A stretch of 12,101 bases of DNA from Clostridia bacterium (GCA_016297535.1 JAEDGL010000074.1:1-12101), one strand, 5' to 3'; counted from the first letter of the stretch, positions 1 to 7,371 are shown. Made by a program: numbers and translations. Notes: a model not told the origin generated them from the letters alone.

Positions 1-17
1 AAGCACTGCATCCGACT

Positions 18-54
18 AAATCAAAACCACCCGTCAAACGGGTGGTTTTGATTT
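18..54 (-). terminator. Strong intrinsic terminator, probably bidirectional
   Basis: The arm at 18-34 is the exact reverse complement of 38-54, giving a 17-bp perfect stem closed by a CAA loop (35-37). The GC-rich core is ACCACCCGT/ACGGGTGGT, and the outer part is A-rich on one side and T-rich on the other. Each strand therefore reads a GC stem followed by TTTTGATTT. It lies 11 bp beyond the stop of the minus-strand membrane-protein gene, so it should end the hflK-hflC unit. The symmetry means it could also stop a plus-strand transcript entering from the left. Confidence 0.88.
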
Positions 55-65
55 GAAAATCTGAT

Positions 66-767
66 TTATTCTTTGGTTTTGCTAAACCATTTGTCCGCTT
101 TCAGGCGGCTGTAGCCGATAATCGAAATCAGCAGCGCGGCCAGCGCGTCTACAATCACATCCGTCATGGTGTCGTGAAGCGCGGCGTGTCCTACCAGCAC
201 CTCGCCGGTTGCGGTGATGAATTTTTGCATATTCAGGCCAAGCAGCCCGTCAAATACAAACTCGTACACCTCCCACACAGCGCCGCAGCTGAGCGCAAAG
301 CAGAAGGCAAACAGTGCCACAAAGAAAGGCGAAAGAGAAACGCGGATCATATCGCTGTCGTTGAGCTGACTGACCAGGATAAAGCCAAGCGCTCCCAGCA
401 TCGCGCCGGAGAAGAAGTGCAAAATCACATCCCAATGCGGAATCACGTAATAAAAGTTTAGCACCTCGCCCAGGAAGATGGCGCAGTAGAGAAAAATATA
501 GTACATGATATAAATAAAGTTGGGAATGGTAAACTTCCATTTGCGGGCCATTACCGAGGGCAGCGAGAGCACGCCCAAACCCAGCAGACACTGGATGAAC
601 ATCAGCACATAATCGCTGCGAACATGAGCATAGACCGTGCCGTCAGAAAACAACGGTTTCGGGATAACAATGCGAACCAGAGAATACAAGGCGGAAATAA
701 TCAGGGTAAAAAACAGCAGCTTGCCGGTGAATTCCGCAGGGGTGCGTTTGACGCGCTTCTTTGCCAT
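66..767 (-). CDS. YjdF/DUF2238-like polytopic membrane protein
   Basis: This 233-residue integral membrane protein has a basic N-terminus and about six hydrophobic segments (roughly residues 15-35, 52-70, 82-101, 112-133, 146-164 and 202-219). Polar residues typical of the YjdF/DUF2238 family sit in or beside the membrane segments: W112-D113 with H117 (WDVILH), W165-E166 with E169 (WEVYEF), and D199, D203 and D207 in the last helix. The biochemical function of the family is not established to my knowledge, so none is assigned. The ATG at 767 follows AGAGGAGG at 9-nt spacing. It begins 21 nt after the hflC stop on the same strand, so it should be cotranscribed with hflK-hflC and may act in the same membrane process; that link is inference only. 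Family assignment rests on remembered motif pattern and topology. Confidence 0.72.
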   Translation of the reverse strand: MAKKRVKRTPAEFTGKLLFFTLIISALYSLVRIVIPKPLFSDGTVYAHVRSDYVLMFIQCLLGLGVLSLPSVMARKWKFTIPNFIYIMYYIFLYCAIFLGEVLNFYYVIPHWDVILHFFSGAMLGALGFILVSQLNDSDMIRVSLSPFFVALFAFCFALSCGAVWEVYEFVFDGLLGLNMQKFITATGEVLVGHAALHDTMTDVIVDALAALLISIIGYSRLKADKWFSKTKE

Positions 768-788
768 GGTAGAAATCCTCCTCTGTTT

Positions 789-1814
789 TTATTTGTTTTG
801 AGCATAACCGGTAGCGTAGGTCAGCAGATCCTTCCACAGGGGATGCTCCTTGTCAAGAATCAGCGTAGCGTTTTCATCCAGCGCTTTCTCCAGCGCCTGC
901 AGGCTGCGCCAGTAGGCGTAGAAATCCTCGTCGGCGCTGTAGGCATTGGCGTAAATCTCCAGCGCGGCCGCATCGCCCTCGCCGCGAATAACGCCCGCCT
1001 CGCTTAGGGCCTGGGCTTCGATCAGCCGGGCCTCCAGATCGGCGCTGGCCACGGCCTTCAGGTAGGATTCCTCGCCTTCGCTGCGCAGCTGCTGCGCCAC
1101 CTTGGTGCGGTCTGCCTTCATGCGCGCATACGTGCTTTCGATGTTGGCGGTGGGCAGGATGGTGCGGTGCACCTGAATATCCTTTACCTCGATACCGCGA
1201 GGCGCCATATCCCGGTTGATGGTATTCAGCCCCTGGGCAAGGGCGGCGTTGAGAGCGTCCTTGTTGCTAACAAAATCCTCGGCGCTCAGGCGGTTGATGG
1301 CCTGCACTATGACGGGATGAATCAGATTGTCCAGCTGGTTTTCGGCGCTGGTCATGGAGCCCAGTTTGAGACTGAACAGCGCAGGATCCTCAATGCTCCA
1401 TTGGGCGTAGGTACGGATATAGTACTGCTTTTTCTCGGCGGTGTTCACCACTTCGCTGTCGCTTACATAGGTAAACATACGCGAGGAATAGGATTGTACG
1501 TTATCCACAAAGGGCATTTTCAAGTGCAATCCGCTGGTGTTTTCCACTTTGATCTGGCCGCTGGTGGTAATCTCGCCATCCAGAAACGCGGCATAATCCT
1601 GGTGGAAGGTATTTCCGTTGTTCAGCACCAGCCTGCGTATGACGCCAAAACGGCTTACCACGGCCTGCTCGGCTTCGCCTACCACAAAAAAGCTCTGGCT
1701 GAGCAGAAGAAGCGCTACCACGGCAATGCCCCCGGCAATAATCCATTTGCGTGCGCGATCACGTACAAAGCGTTTTCTGGCTTCACGGTCAAAATCATAC
1801 ATATTCTGTTCCAT
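789..1814 (-). CDS. hflC: HflC-like SPFH/band-7 membrane protein (FtsH modulator)
   Basis: Using the ATG at 1814, this 341-residue protein has a charged cytoplasmic N-terminus, one transmembrane segment (about residues 24-40) and then an SPFH/band-7 domain opening with FFVVGEAEQAVVSRFG. A long alanine- and glutamate-rich helical stretch (EARLIEAQALSEAGVIRGEGDA, split here as EARLIEAQAL and GVIRGEGDAAALEIYANAYS) matches the HflC pattern, including the conserved RGEGDA. Its length is close to E. coli HflC (about 334 residues). HflC pairs with HflK to form a membrane-anchored cage that surrounds the AAA+ protease FtsH and limits its substrate access. A GTG at 1820 extends the frame by two codons, but it lies only 3 nt from the AAGGAGG at 1830-1824, whereas the ATG has 9-nt spacing, so I prefer the ATG. 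The gene starts 2 nt after the hflK stop, suggesting translational coupling. Confidence 0.9.
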   Translation of the reverse strand: MEQNMYDFDREARKRFVRDRARKWIIAGGIAVVALLLLSQSFFVVGEAEQAVVSRFGVIRRLVLNNGNTFHQDYAAFLDGEITTSGQIKVENTSGLHLKMPFVDNVQSYSSRMFTYVSDSEVVNTAEKKQYYIRTYAQWSIEDPALFSLKLGSMTSAENQLDNLIHPVIVQAINRLSAEDFVSNKDALNAALAQGLNTINRDMAPRGIEVKDIQVHRTILPTANIESTYARMKADRTKVAQQLRSEGEESYLKAVASADLEARLIEAQALSEAGVIRGEGDAAALEIYANAYSADEDFYAYWRSLQALEKALDENATLILDKEHPLWKDLLTYATGYAQNK

Positions 1815-1816
1815 GA

Positions 1817-2785
1817 TCACATGCCTCCTTTCTCAGTGCCGATGGTGTCGGCAGAGGTTGGATCCATATTGAGTATTTTGACCATGTCGCCGTCGGGCTC
1901 GGCCACGATGATGCGGCCGCTGTTTGCAAGAACGCGCTCCATGGTTTCAATTAGCAGACGTTTGCGGGTAATTTCCGGCGCAGCCTGGTATTTCTCGTAC
2001 ACAGCCTCAAAAACGGCTACCTCGCTCTGGGCGGCGGCGATGGTTTCCGCCTTGTAGCCCTCCGCCTCCTGCACGGTTTGATAGGCCCTGGATCGTGCGG
2101 TGGGCAGAATTTCGTTGGCATACTTTTCCGCCTCGTCCAGGCGTTTGGTCTTTTCGTTGTTGGCGTTGTTTACATCCTCATAGGCGGAGGCGACGTCTGC
2201 CGGCACGGTGATGTTCTGAATGCGCACATCGTTGATTTTAACGCCCATTTCATAGGTATCGATCAAAGCCTGAAAATCCGGTAGCACCTGCTGCTCGATC
2301 TCTTCCTTGTTCAGCAGGGCGTCGTCGAGCGTGCGGTTTTGAATGTTTCGGCGGATGATGGCCTCAAAGGCCAGCTGAAGGGTACCTTCGGGGTCATCGA
2401 TATCAAAGGCGTACTGCTTGACGTTGCGGATGGTGTACTGATAAATGGCCTCGATAGATACGATGCTGTCATCGTTGGTCAGCATCACGCTTTCATCCTC
2501 CACATCCGCGTATTTGGCGGCAGTGCCCGCGGAGCCGGATTTGGTGGTACGGTACCCGTATTCCTTGGTATGGATGGTGGTTACGCTTTCGCTGATCACG
2601 TTCTGAATAAGCGGCAGCTTCCAGTACAGGCCGGGGCCCTTGATATCCGTTACGCGACCAAGCGTAATGACCAGCGCCTCCTCGCCCTGCCCTACGCGGT
2701 AAAAGCTGCCGCTGGCAAGCAGCACGGCCACGGCAATCACGCACAGGGTGATCACGAGCCCTTTTTTCATTCTTTTGTTATGCAT
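1817..2785 (-). CDS. hflK: HflK-like SPFH/band-7 membrane protein (FtsH modulator)
   Basis: This 322-residue protein has a short basic N-terminus, a single transmembrane segment (about residues 9-27) and a band-7 domain starting with FYRVGQGEEALVITLGRV and followed by GPGLYWKLPLIQNV. The C-terminal part is a predicted helical coiled coil (ANNEKTKRLDEAEKYANEIL, then ARSRAYQTVQEAEGYKAETI). The motif AYEDVNNANNEKTKRLDEAE is typical of HflK rather than HflC. It lacks the long Gly/Pro-rich N-terminal extension of the E. coli protein (about 419 residues), so the cytoplasmic part is minimal. It is the first gene of a minus-strand operon with hflC and the YjdF-like gene. The ATG at 2785 follows AGGAAG (2797-2792) at 6-nt spacing. 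It is expected to act in the membrane as the partner of HflC around FtsH; ftsH is not in the window. Confidence 0.9.
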   Translation of the reverse strand: MHNKRMKKGLVITLCVIAVAVLLASGSFYRVGQGEEALVITLGRVTDIKGPGLYWKLPLIQNVISESVTTIHTKEYGYRTTKSGSAGTAAKYADVEDESVMLTNDDSIVSIEAIYQYTIRNVKQYAFDIDDPEGTLQLAFEAIIRRNIQNRTLDDALLNKEEIEQQVLPDFQALIDTYEMGVKINDVRIQNITVPADVASAYEDVNNANNEKTKRLDEAEKYANEILPTARSRAYQTVQEAEGYKAETIAAAQSEVAVFEAVYEKYQAAPEITRKRLLIETMERVLANSGRIIVAEPDGDMVKILNMDPTSADTIGTEKGGM

Positions 2786-2813
2786 AGTCTTCTTCCTCTC
2801 TGCCGTTTTGGGG

Positions 2814-2828
2814 CATTTCTATCATACC
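2814..2828 (-). promoter_or_regulatory. Putative promoter of hflK-hflC unit (extended -10)
   Basis: On the minus strand TATGAT (2826-2821) is preceded by TGG, giving an extended -10 element TGGTATGAT about 36 nt upstream of the hflK ATG. No good -35 hexamer sits at 16-18 nt, which is acceptable for an extended -10 promoter. It is divergent from the promoter at 2902-2931. Confidence 0.5.
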
Positions 2829-2901
2829 ACAACTGCGGCAAAAAGGAACAACAATCTGCTGAAACATACAATTTCATGCTTCAAAGCGGCACAGGAATCT
2901 G

Positions 2902-2931
2902 TTGTACGTTTGGCATGTTTCGTGCTATAAT
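2902..2931 (+). promoter_or_regulatory. Putative SigA-type promoter of the bpgM-tldDE unit
   Basis: A perfect TATAAT (2926-2931) is preceded by TGC, forming an extended -10 (TGCTATAAT), with TTGTAC (2902-2907) as a partial -35 at 18-nt spacing. The predicted start of transcription is near 2938, leaving a leader of about 40 nt before the ATG at 2978. It is divergent from the hflK promoter, and the two -10 elements are about 100 bp apart. Confidence 0.65.
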
Positions 2932-2977
2932 GATTTCTGTGCTTTGACCGTTTACATTCAAACAGGAGGGAAATACG

Positions 2978-3631
2978 ATGGGCGAAAAGATTCTGGGCGT
3001 TATTTTCGATTTGGACGGCGTAATCGTGTCCACGGATAACTGCCACTATCTGGCGTGGAAGCGTATGGCGGATGAGGAAGGCATCCCCTTTGACCGCAAG
3101 GTGAACGAAAGGCTGCGCGGGGTAAGCCGCATGGAGAGCCTTGCCATCATCCTTGAACGCGCATCCAGAGCATACACACAGGAGGAAAAGCTGGCCCTGG
3201 CCGAGCGGAAGAACGGCTACTATGTGCAGCTGATCGGCCAGCTTACCCAAAACGATATCCTGCCCGGCGCGCTGGATACGTTACGGCTGCTGAAGGAACA
3301 GAACGTGAAGGTGGCGATTGGTTCTTCCAGCCGCAACACCCCCATCATTCTCAGGCAGATCGGGCTTTCCGATGCCTTTGATGCCATTGCGGACGGAAAC
3401 GCCATCCGCAACAGCAAGCCCGATCCCGAGGTTTTCCTGCTGGCTGCCCGGCTGCTTGGACTGGCTCCCGCCAACTGCCTGGTGGTGGAGGATGCCGACG
3501 CAGGCGTGCAGGCGGCGCTGGCCGGCGGCATGCGCGCGCTGGGCGTTGGCTCCGCCGCGGCCAATCCAACGGCTACATTCCATTCCCAAAGCCTGCAAAC
3601 GGCCGACTTTGCATCCATTCTAAACGCATAA
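2978..3631 (+). CDS. pgmB: Beta-phosphoglucomutase-like HAD phosphatase/mutase
   Basis: This 217-residue HAD-superfamily enzyme (subclass I, helical cap) closely resembles beta-phosphoglucomutase, which interconverts beta-glucose 1-phosphate and glucose 6-phosphate through a glucose 1,6-bisphosphate intermediate. The nucleophile and acid/base pair are D11 and D13 in FDLDGV. T19, H23 and the following AWK match the hinge and substrate region, and R51 lies in the cap motif GVSRMESL. The core phosphate site has S116-S118 with R119-N120, K147 in SKPDP, and the Mg ligands E171-D172 in VVEDADAG. The length equals characterised beta-PGMs (about 220 residues). AGGAGGG at 2964-2970 lies 7 nt before the ATG. 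There is no maltose or trehalose phosphorylase beside it, the usual source of beta-glucose 1-phosphate; instead it leads the tldDE unit. A related HAD sugar-phosphate phosphatase remains possible. Confidence 0.85.
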   Translation: MGEKILGVIFDLDGVIVSTDNCHYLAWKRMADEEGIPFDRKVNERLRGVSRMESLAIILERASRAYTQEEKLALAERKNGYYVQLIGQLTQNDILPGALDTLRLLKEQNVKVAIGSSSRNTPIILRQIGLSDAFDAIADGNAIRNSKPDPEVFLLAARLLGLAPANCLVVEDADAGVQAALAGGMRALGVGSAAANPTATFHSQSLQTADFASILNA

Positions 3632-3648
3632 TAAAGGAGAACTGCCAA

Positions 3649-5040
3649 ATGCTTCAAAAAATTCTTGCGCAGGAGGCGCTGAATGTGGCGCTTTCCACAG
3701 GCGGCGATTTCGCCGAGATCTTCCTGGAGGACAGGCGCGACAACCTGCTGGTTCTGCAGGACAACCGTCTGGAAACCGTTAACTCCGGACGAATCCACGG
3801 CGCGGGTATCCGCGTGTATGTAGGTCTTAACGCCGTCTACACCTACACCAACGATACCGATCGCGAAGGTCTGCTGCGCTGTGCCTCGCAGGCCGCTGCC
3901 GCCGTGCGCGACCGCAAGGAGGGTCTTTCCAGGGTTCAGCCCTTTTATACACCGCAAAGGCAGACGGTGCATACCTTCCGCATGCTGCCCTCCCAGACCG
4001 CGGCCCGGCAGAAGGCAGATATTCTGCGCGCCGCCAACGCCGCCGCGCGCGGATACAGCAGCGAGATTTCTCAGGTTGTGTGCAATTACAAGGATAGCGA
4101 GCAGGATGTGCTCATCTGCAACAGTGACGGGCTGTTCGTAACGGATCGCCGCGTGTACACCCGTATGTCCTGCACGGCGGTTGCCTCCAGCGGCATGGAG
4201 AACCAGTCCGGCAGCGAGGGCCCTGGCGCGATGATGGGCTACGAGCTGTTCCTTGACCGTGTGGATCCCGCCTACTATGGTCAAAAGGCCGCGAAAACAG
4301 CCGTAACCATGCTGCACGCACCCCAGTGCCCCGCCGGAGTGATGCCCGTAGCCATCGACAACGGCTTTGGCGGCGTCATTTTCCATGAGGCGTGCGGTCA
4401 CAGTCTGGAGGCAACCAGCGTTGCCTTTGGCATGAGCGAGTTCTGCGGCAAGCTTGGCCAGCAGATTGCCGCGCCCTGCGTAACCGCCATTGACGACGGA
4501 ACTTTGCCCAACGAATGGGGCAGCGAGCATGTGGATGACGAAGGCACTCCCACCACAAAACTTGTGCTAATTGAAAACGGCGTGCTCAAGAACTACATGA
4601 TCGACCGGCTCAACGGCAAGCGCATGGGCATGGCGCCCACCGGCAGCGGCCGCAGGCAGAGCTACGCCTTCGCGCCCACCTCCCGCATGCGCAACACCTA
4701 CATCGCCCCCGGCACCGATGACAACGAGGAAATCATCTCCTCCATGGGCGACGGCCTCTACGCCGCCAAGATGGGCGGCGGCTCCGTCAATCCTGCCACA
4801 GGTGAATTCAACTTTGCAGTGCAGGAAGGCTATCTGGTAAAGGATGGCAAGATTTCCACGCCCGTTCGCGGCGCAAGCCTGATTGGCAAGGGCGCGGATG
4901 TGCTGATGAAGATTGACCGCGTGGGCAGGGATATGCAGATGGCCCAGGGCATGTGCGGAAGCCTGAGCGGCAGCGTGCCCACCAATGTGGGCGAACCGAT
5001 GATTCGCGTATCCGCAATCACCGTAGGCGGACGCGCGTAA
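3649..5040 (+). CDS. tldD: TldD metalloprotease subunit
   Basis: This 463-residue protein is the catalytic subunit of the TldD/TldE (PmbA) metalloprotease. It carries the family zinc motif HExxxH as H246-E247-A-C-G-H251, within GVIFHEACGHSLEATSV. The likely third ligand is C436 in the C-terminal motif GMCGSLSGSVPTNVGEP. The N-terminal domain (about 1-220) contains the expected GAGIRVYVG strand region. TldD/E forms a heterodimer that degrades partly unfolded peptides inside a closed cavity. In other bacteria it matures microcin B17, degrades the CcdA antitoxin and processes some RiPP precursors. AAGGAG (3634-3639) lies 9 nt before the ATG. The start is 17 nt after the preceding stop and the stop is 13 nt before tldE, so the genes should be cotranscribed. 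No RiPP precursor or toxin-antitoxin gene is visible nearby, so the substrate is unknown. Confidence 0.94.
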   Translation: MLQKILAQEALNVALSTGGDFAEIFLEDRRDNLLVLQDNRLETVNSGRIHGAGIRVYVGLNAVYTYTNDTDREGLLRCASQAAAAVRDRKEGLSRVQPFYTPQRQTVHTFRMLPSQTAARQKADILRAANAAARGYSSEISQVVCNYKDSEQDVLICNSDGLFVTDRRVYTRMSCTAVASSGMENQSGSEGPGAMMGYELFLDRVDPAYYGQKAAKTAVTMLHAPQCPAGVMPVAIDNGFGGVIFHEACGHSLEATSVAFGMSEFCGKLGQQIAAPCVTAIDDGTLPNEWGSEHVDDEGTPTTKLVLIENGVLKNYMIDRLNGKRMGMAPTGSGRRQSYAFAPTSRMRNTYIAPGTDDNEEIISSMGDGLYAAKMGGGSVNPATGEFNFAVQEGYLVKDGKISTPVRGASLIGKGADVLMKIDRVGRDMQMAQGMCGSLSGSVPTNVGEPMIRVSAITVGGRA

Positions 5041-5053
5041 GGAGGAAAGCAGC

Positions 5054-6391
5054 ATGAACGAATTTCTGACCAAACTGATGGATGAAGCCGCAAAAGCAGG
5101 CATTGAAGCCTGCGAGGCCTATATTGTGGAACGCGACAGCTTCCGCGCCATGGTTACCGAGGGCGAGATTACCGAGTACAATACCAACGCCACCCGTGGA
5201 TTGGGCTTTCGCGGCCTTGTAAACGGACGCATGGGCTATGCAAGCACCGAAGCCTTTGACAACGACGCCATTGCCCAGCTGGTGCGGGGCGTGGTTGAAA
5301 GCGCGGAGCTGAGCGAGGACACCGATCCCGTATTTTTGTATGACGGTAGCGAGGAAGCGCCGGAGCTGAACCTGACAAACGACGAGCTGGCCAGGCTGGA
5401 TCCCGAGGTGAAGCTTGAACGCGTACAGGAAATGGAAAAGGCGATCAAGGCCTACGACCCGCGCATCGACAAGGCGGCGCACAACATGCTGCAAACCGGC
5501 CGTCATACTGTGCGCATCGTCAATTCCTATGGGCTGGATCGCTCCTATACCGAGGATATGTGCCTTATGTACGGCCAGGCGACCGCCAAGCAGGACGGCC
5601 ATGTTTCAACCGGCTTTTTCGGCAAAGGCGGGCGCAGCTTTGACGTACTGGACGCGCAGTACATCGGCAGCGAGATAGCCAGGGATGCGGTGGACAATCT
5701 TGGCGCAACCCAGATTCCCTCCGGCAGCTACCGTGTGATTATTCATCGCGCCGCCATGACCGATCTGCTGGATACCTTCTGCGGCGTATTTTCGGCCGAA
5801 ACCGCGCAAAAGGGACTTTCTCTGCTCAAGGGCCGAATCGGCGAAGCCATTGCAGCCGATTGCGTAACCATTGTGGATGATCCGCTGCTGCTGGATGGGC
5901 TGGAGGCCCGTCCCTTCGATGCGGAGGGCGTGCCCTCCAGAGCACATACCGTGGTGGAAAAAGGCGTCTTCAAAACCTTCCTTCACAACCTGAAAACCGC
6001 TCACAAGGACGGTGTGCAGACCACCGGCAACGCAAGCAAGGCAGGCTACGCCTCCTCCGTGCACGTTTCGCCCTCCAACTTCTACATTCAAAACGGCGAC
6101 AGAAGCTTCGACCAGCTGCTGGCCGATATGGGAGACGGCGTTGTTATTACCGAGGTATCGGGTCTGCACGCGGGCGCAAACCCTGTAAGCGGCGATTTCT
6201 CGCTGCTGTCCAAGGGTTACACCGTTCGCAACGGCAAGCGGGAAAAGCCTGTTGAGCAAATCACCGTTGCTGGCAATTTTTACGAGCTGCTTCGAAACGC
6301 CCGCGCAATGGCCGATGATCTGTATTTCCCGCTTGGCGGTATCGGCTGCCCTAGCATAGACGTGGGAGAGCTGTCCATCAGCGGCTGCTGA
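5054..6391 (+). CDS. pmbA: TldE/PmbA metalloprotease partner subunit
   Basis: This 445-residue protein is the non-catalytic partner of TldD. It shares the fold (N-terminal GEITEYNTNATRGLGFRGLV region; C-terminal GEL-type ending) but has no HExxxH. The equivalent position, around residues 228-240 (VIIHRAAMTDLLDTF), lacks the zinc-binding glutamate and second histidine, as expected for TldE. Other family features include GVPSRAHTVVEKGVFKTFLH (292-311), the glycine-rich SGLHAGANPVSGDFS (369-383) and the C-terminal GGIGCPSIDVGEL (428-440). Length is typical of PmbA (about 450). GGAGG at 5041-5045 lies 8 nt before the ATG, and the gap to tldD is 13 nt. With TldD it should form the cytoplasmic heterodimeric protease, TldE shaping the substrate chamber. 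The frame ends with a short SGC tail. Confidence 0.93.
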   Translation: MNEFLTKLMDEAAKAGIEACEAYIVERDSFRAMVTEGEITEYNTNATRGLGFRGLVNGRMGYASTEAFDNDAIAQLVRGVVESAELSEDTDPVFLYDGSEEAPELNLTNDELARLDPEVKLERVQEMEKAIKAYDPRIDKAAHNMLQTGRHTVRIVNSYGLDRSYTEDMCLMYGQATAKQDGHVSTGFFGKGGRSFDVLDAQYIGSEIARDAVDNLGATQIPSGSYRVIIHRAAMTDLLDTFCGVFSAETAQKGLSLLKGRIGEAIAADCVTIVDDPLLLDGLEARPFDAEGVPSRAHTVVEKGVFKTFLHNLKTAHKDGVQTTGNASKAGYASSVHVSPSNFYIQNGDRSFDQLLADMGDGVVITEVSGLHAGANPVSGDFSLLSKGYTVRNGKREKPVEQITVAGNFYELLRNARAMADDLYFPLGGIGCPSIDVGELSISGC

Positions 6392-6442
6392 GAAACAAAC
6401 GGGCGAAGAACCAGAACTACCCCATAACAGGAGGAAAGCGTT

Positions 6443-7141
6443 ATGAGCAAAACCATCATGGCCGTGGGCGCCCATACCGGCGACGCGCAGCTGACCTGCG
6501 GCATGCTGCTGGCCAAGCACGCAATGGCCGGCGACAAAATCATCACTGTGGATTTAACTGCGGGCGAACGCGGAACGCCCGCCGGCCTGACTCCCGAAGA
6601 ATTCCGGCCGCAAAACGTGGCCGCCGCTGCAGATTTTGCCCGTGGATTGGGCGGCGAAAGCATCGTGTTTGACATTCCCGACGGTGAGCTGTACGACTCC
6701 AAGGAGCTTGAACTGAAGCTTGCGCGTATCATGCGCCAGCATCAGGTGGACGCGGTACTGTATCATTGGCCCCGAAGCATGCACAAGGATCATATCGAAG
6801 CCAGCCGGATTACCGAAAACGCCATTTTCTTCGCATCCCTGCCTACCTTCGCCATGGATGATCTGGCTCCTGCACCCATCCGCAGCTTTATGCACGCCGA
6901 AAACTGGGAGGACTCCGAGGGTTTTGTCCCCTATTATTACTTTGATATTACCCAGGCCTTCCCGCTGTGGAAGGAGAACATCAAAAAGCTTTGGCTTGCC
7001 GAGCATTCGCGCGATTTTCAGTATCTGCGCTATTACGAGGCGCTCTCCATCATGCGCGGCGCGCTGATCAAGGTGGAGCATGCCACGTCATTCGGCGTTC
7101 CCGACTACAGCAAGCGGGTCAGGAAGGATCTGCTGGTGTAA
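6443..7141 (+). CDS. PIG-L/LmbE-family protein with altered HPDDE motif
   Basis: This 232-residue protein has the PIG-L/LmbE fold signature, the family of zinc-dependent N-acetylglucosaminyl deacetylases such as MshB and BshB. The first motif, normally AHPDDE, reads AHTGDAQL (residues 10-17). The metal-ligand positions are kept as H11 and D14, but the position of the catalytic-base aspartate is G13 and the following Glu is A15. A plausible third ligand lies in MHKDH (H114 or H117), corresponding to the family HPDH motif. The segment LTAGERGTPAG (39-48) and the following EEFRPQNVAAAADFARGLG match the family. A zinc-bound but differently acting hydrolase seems likely; substrate unknown. AGGAGG (6429-6434) precedes the ATG by 8 nt. 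It lies 51 nt after tldE on the same strand and is followed directly by a terminator, so it is the last gene of the pgmB-tldD-tldE unit. Confidence 0.82.
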   Translation: MSKTIMAVGAHTGDAQLTCGMLLAKHAMAGDKIITVDLTAGERGTPAGLTPEEFRPQNVAAAADFARGLGGESIVFDIPDGELYDSKELELKLARIMRQHQVDAVLYHWPRSMHKDHIEASRITENAIFFASLPTFAMDDLAPAPIRSFMHAENWEDSEGFVPYYYFDITQAFPLWKENIKKLWLAEHSRDFQYLRYYEALSIMRGALIKVEHATSFGVPDYSKRVRKDLLV

Positions 7142-7158
7142 CAAAGAAGGAATCCAGC

Positions 7159-7193
7159 AAGCCCAGTTTTTGCAAAAGCAAAAGCTGGGTTTT
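7159..7193 (+). terminator. Intrinsic terminator of the pgmB-tldDE-PIG-L unit
   Basis: The arms 7159-7173 and 7178-7192 pair over 15 bp (two G-U wobbles) around an AAAA loop. The GC part is GCCCAG/CTGGGT and the descending arm ends in TTTT. It lies 17 bp beyond the stop of the PIG-L gene and before the ctsR promoter, separating the two plus-strand units. Confidence 0.85.
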
Positions 7194-7293
7194 CCATATG
7201 GACAAGTATGCTTTGCCTCTGATGCGTTCAATTTCAGCGTCTCCTTTGGAAAAATGATCCCCTGTAAACCTGTTGGGAAAGCATGTTTTGACG

Positions 7294-7322
7294 TTGCTTT
7301 TCTTTTTTCGTTGTGCTACAAT
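7294..7322 (+). promoter_or_regulatory. Putative SigA promoter of the ctsR operon
   Basis: TTGCTT (7294-7299) and TACAAT (7317-7322) are separated by 17 bp, and TGC directly before TACAAT gives an extended -10. Transcription should begin near 7329, exactly where the CtsR operator starts. A TTGACG at 7288-7293 looks more like a consensus -35 but would need a 23-bp spacer. Confidence 0.7.
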
Positions 7323-7328
7323 ACCAAT

Positions 7329-7345
7329 AGTCAAAGATGGTCAAT
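7329..7345 (+). promoter_or_regulatory. CtsR operator (heptad direct repeat)
   Basis: The sequence AGTCAAAGATGGTCAAT matches the established CtsR box RGTCAAANANRGTCAAA at every defined position except the last base (T for A). It overlaps the predicted transcription start of the ctsR operon and lies 27 bp before the ctsR ATG, so bound CtsR should block its own operon. A further half-site in opposite orientation, TTTGAC, follows at 7351-7356. Confidence 0.9.
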
Positions 7346-7371
7346 ATTTCTTTGACGAAAGGAGGTTCTCT

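Noticed and set aside
1815..1820. GTG at 1820 as the hflC start
   Set aside because: It is only 3 nt from the ribosome binding site, whereas the ATG at 1814 has 9-nt spacing. The difference is two codons and is not certain.
3220..4530. 436-codon antisense frame across pgmB and tldD
   Set aside because: It overlaps two well-supported genes, has an Ala/His/Gly-rich composition typical of reverse-complement shadows and no recognisable motif.
3649..6391. RiPP cluster centred on tldD/tldE
   Set aside because: I looked for a short precursor ORF, cyclase, radical SAM or transporter gene nearby and saw none; the pair is more likely a general protease.
5606..6520. 304-codon antisense frame across tldE and the start of the PIG-L gene
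   Set aside because: It is a shadow of two clear genes, with no ribosome binding site or homology.
7288..7322. TTGACG at 7288-7293 as the -35 of the ctsR promoter
   Set aside because: It would need a 23-bp spacer to TACAAT; TTGCTT at 7294-7299 gives 17 bp and the -10 is extended.
7273..7371. N-terminal extension of ctsR to an upstream ATG at 7273
   Set aside because: It would translate the promoter and CtsR operator. The family start MRLSDSIEQF at 7372 has an AAAGGAGG at the right distance.
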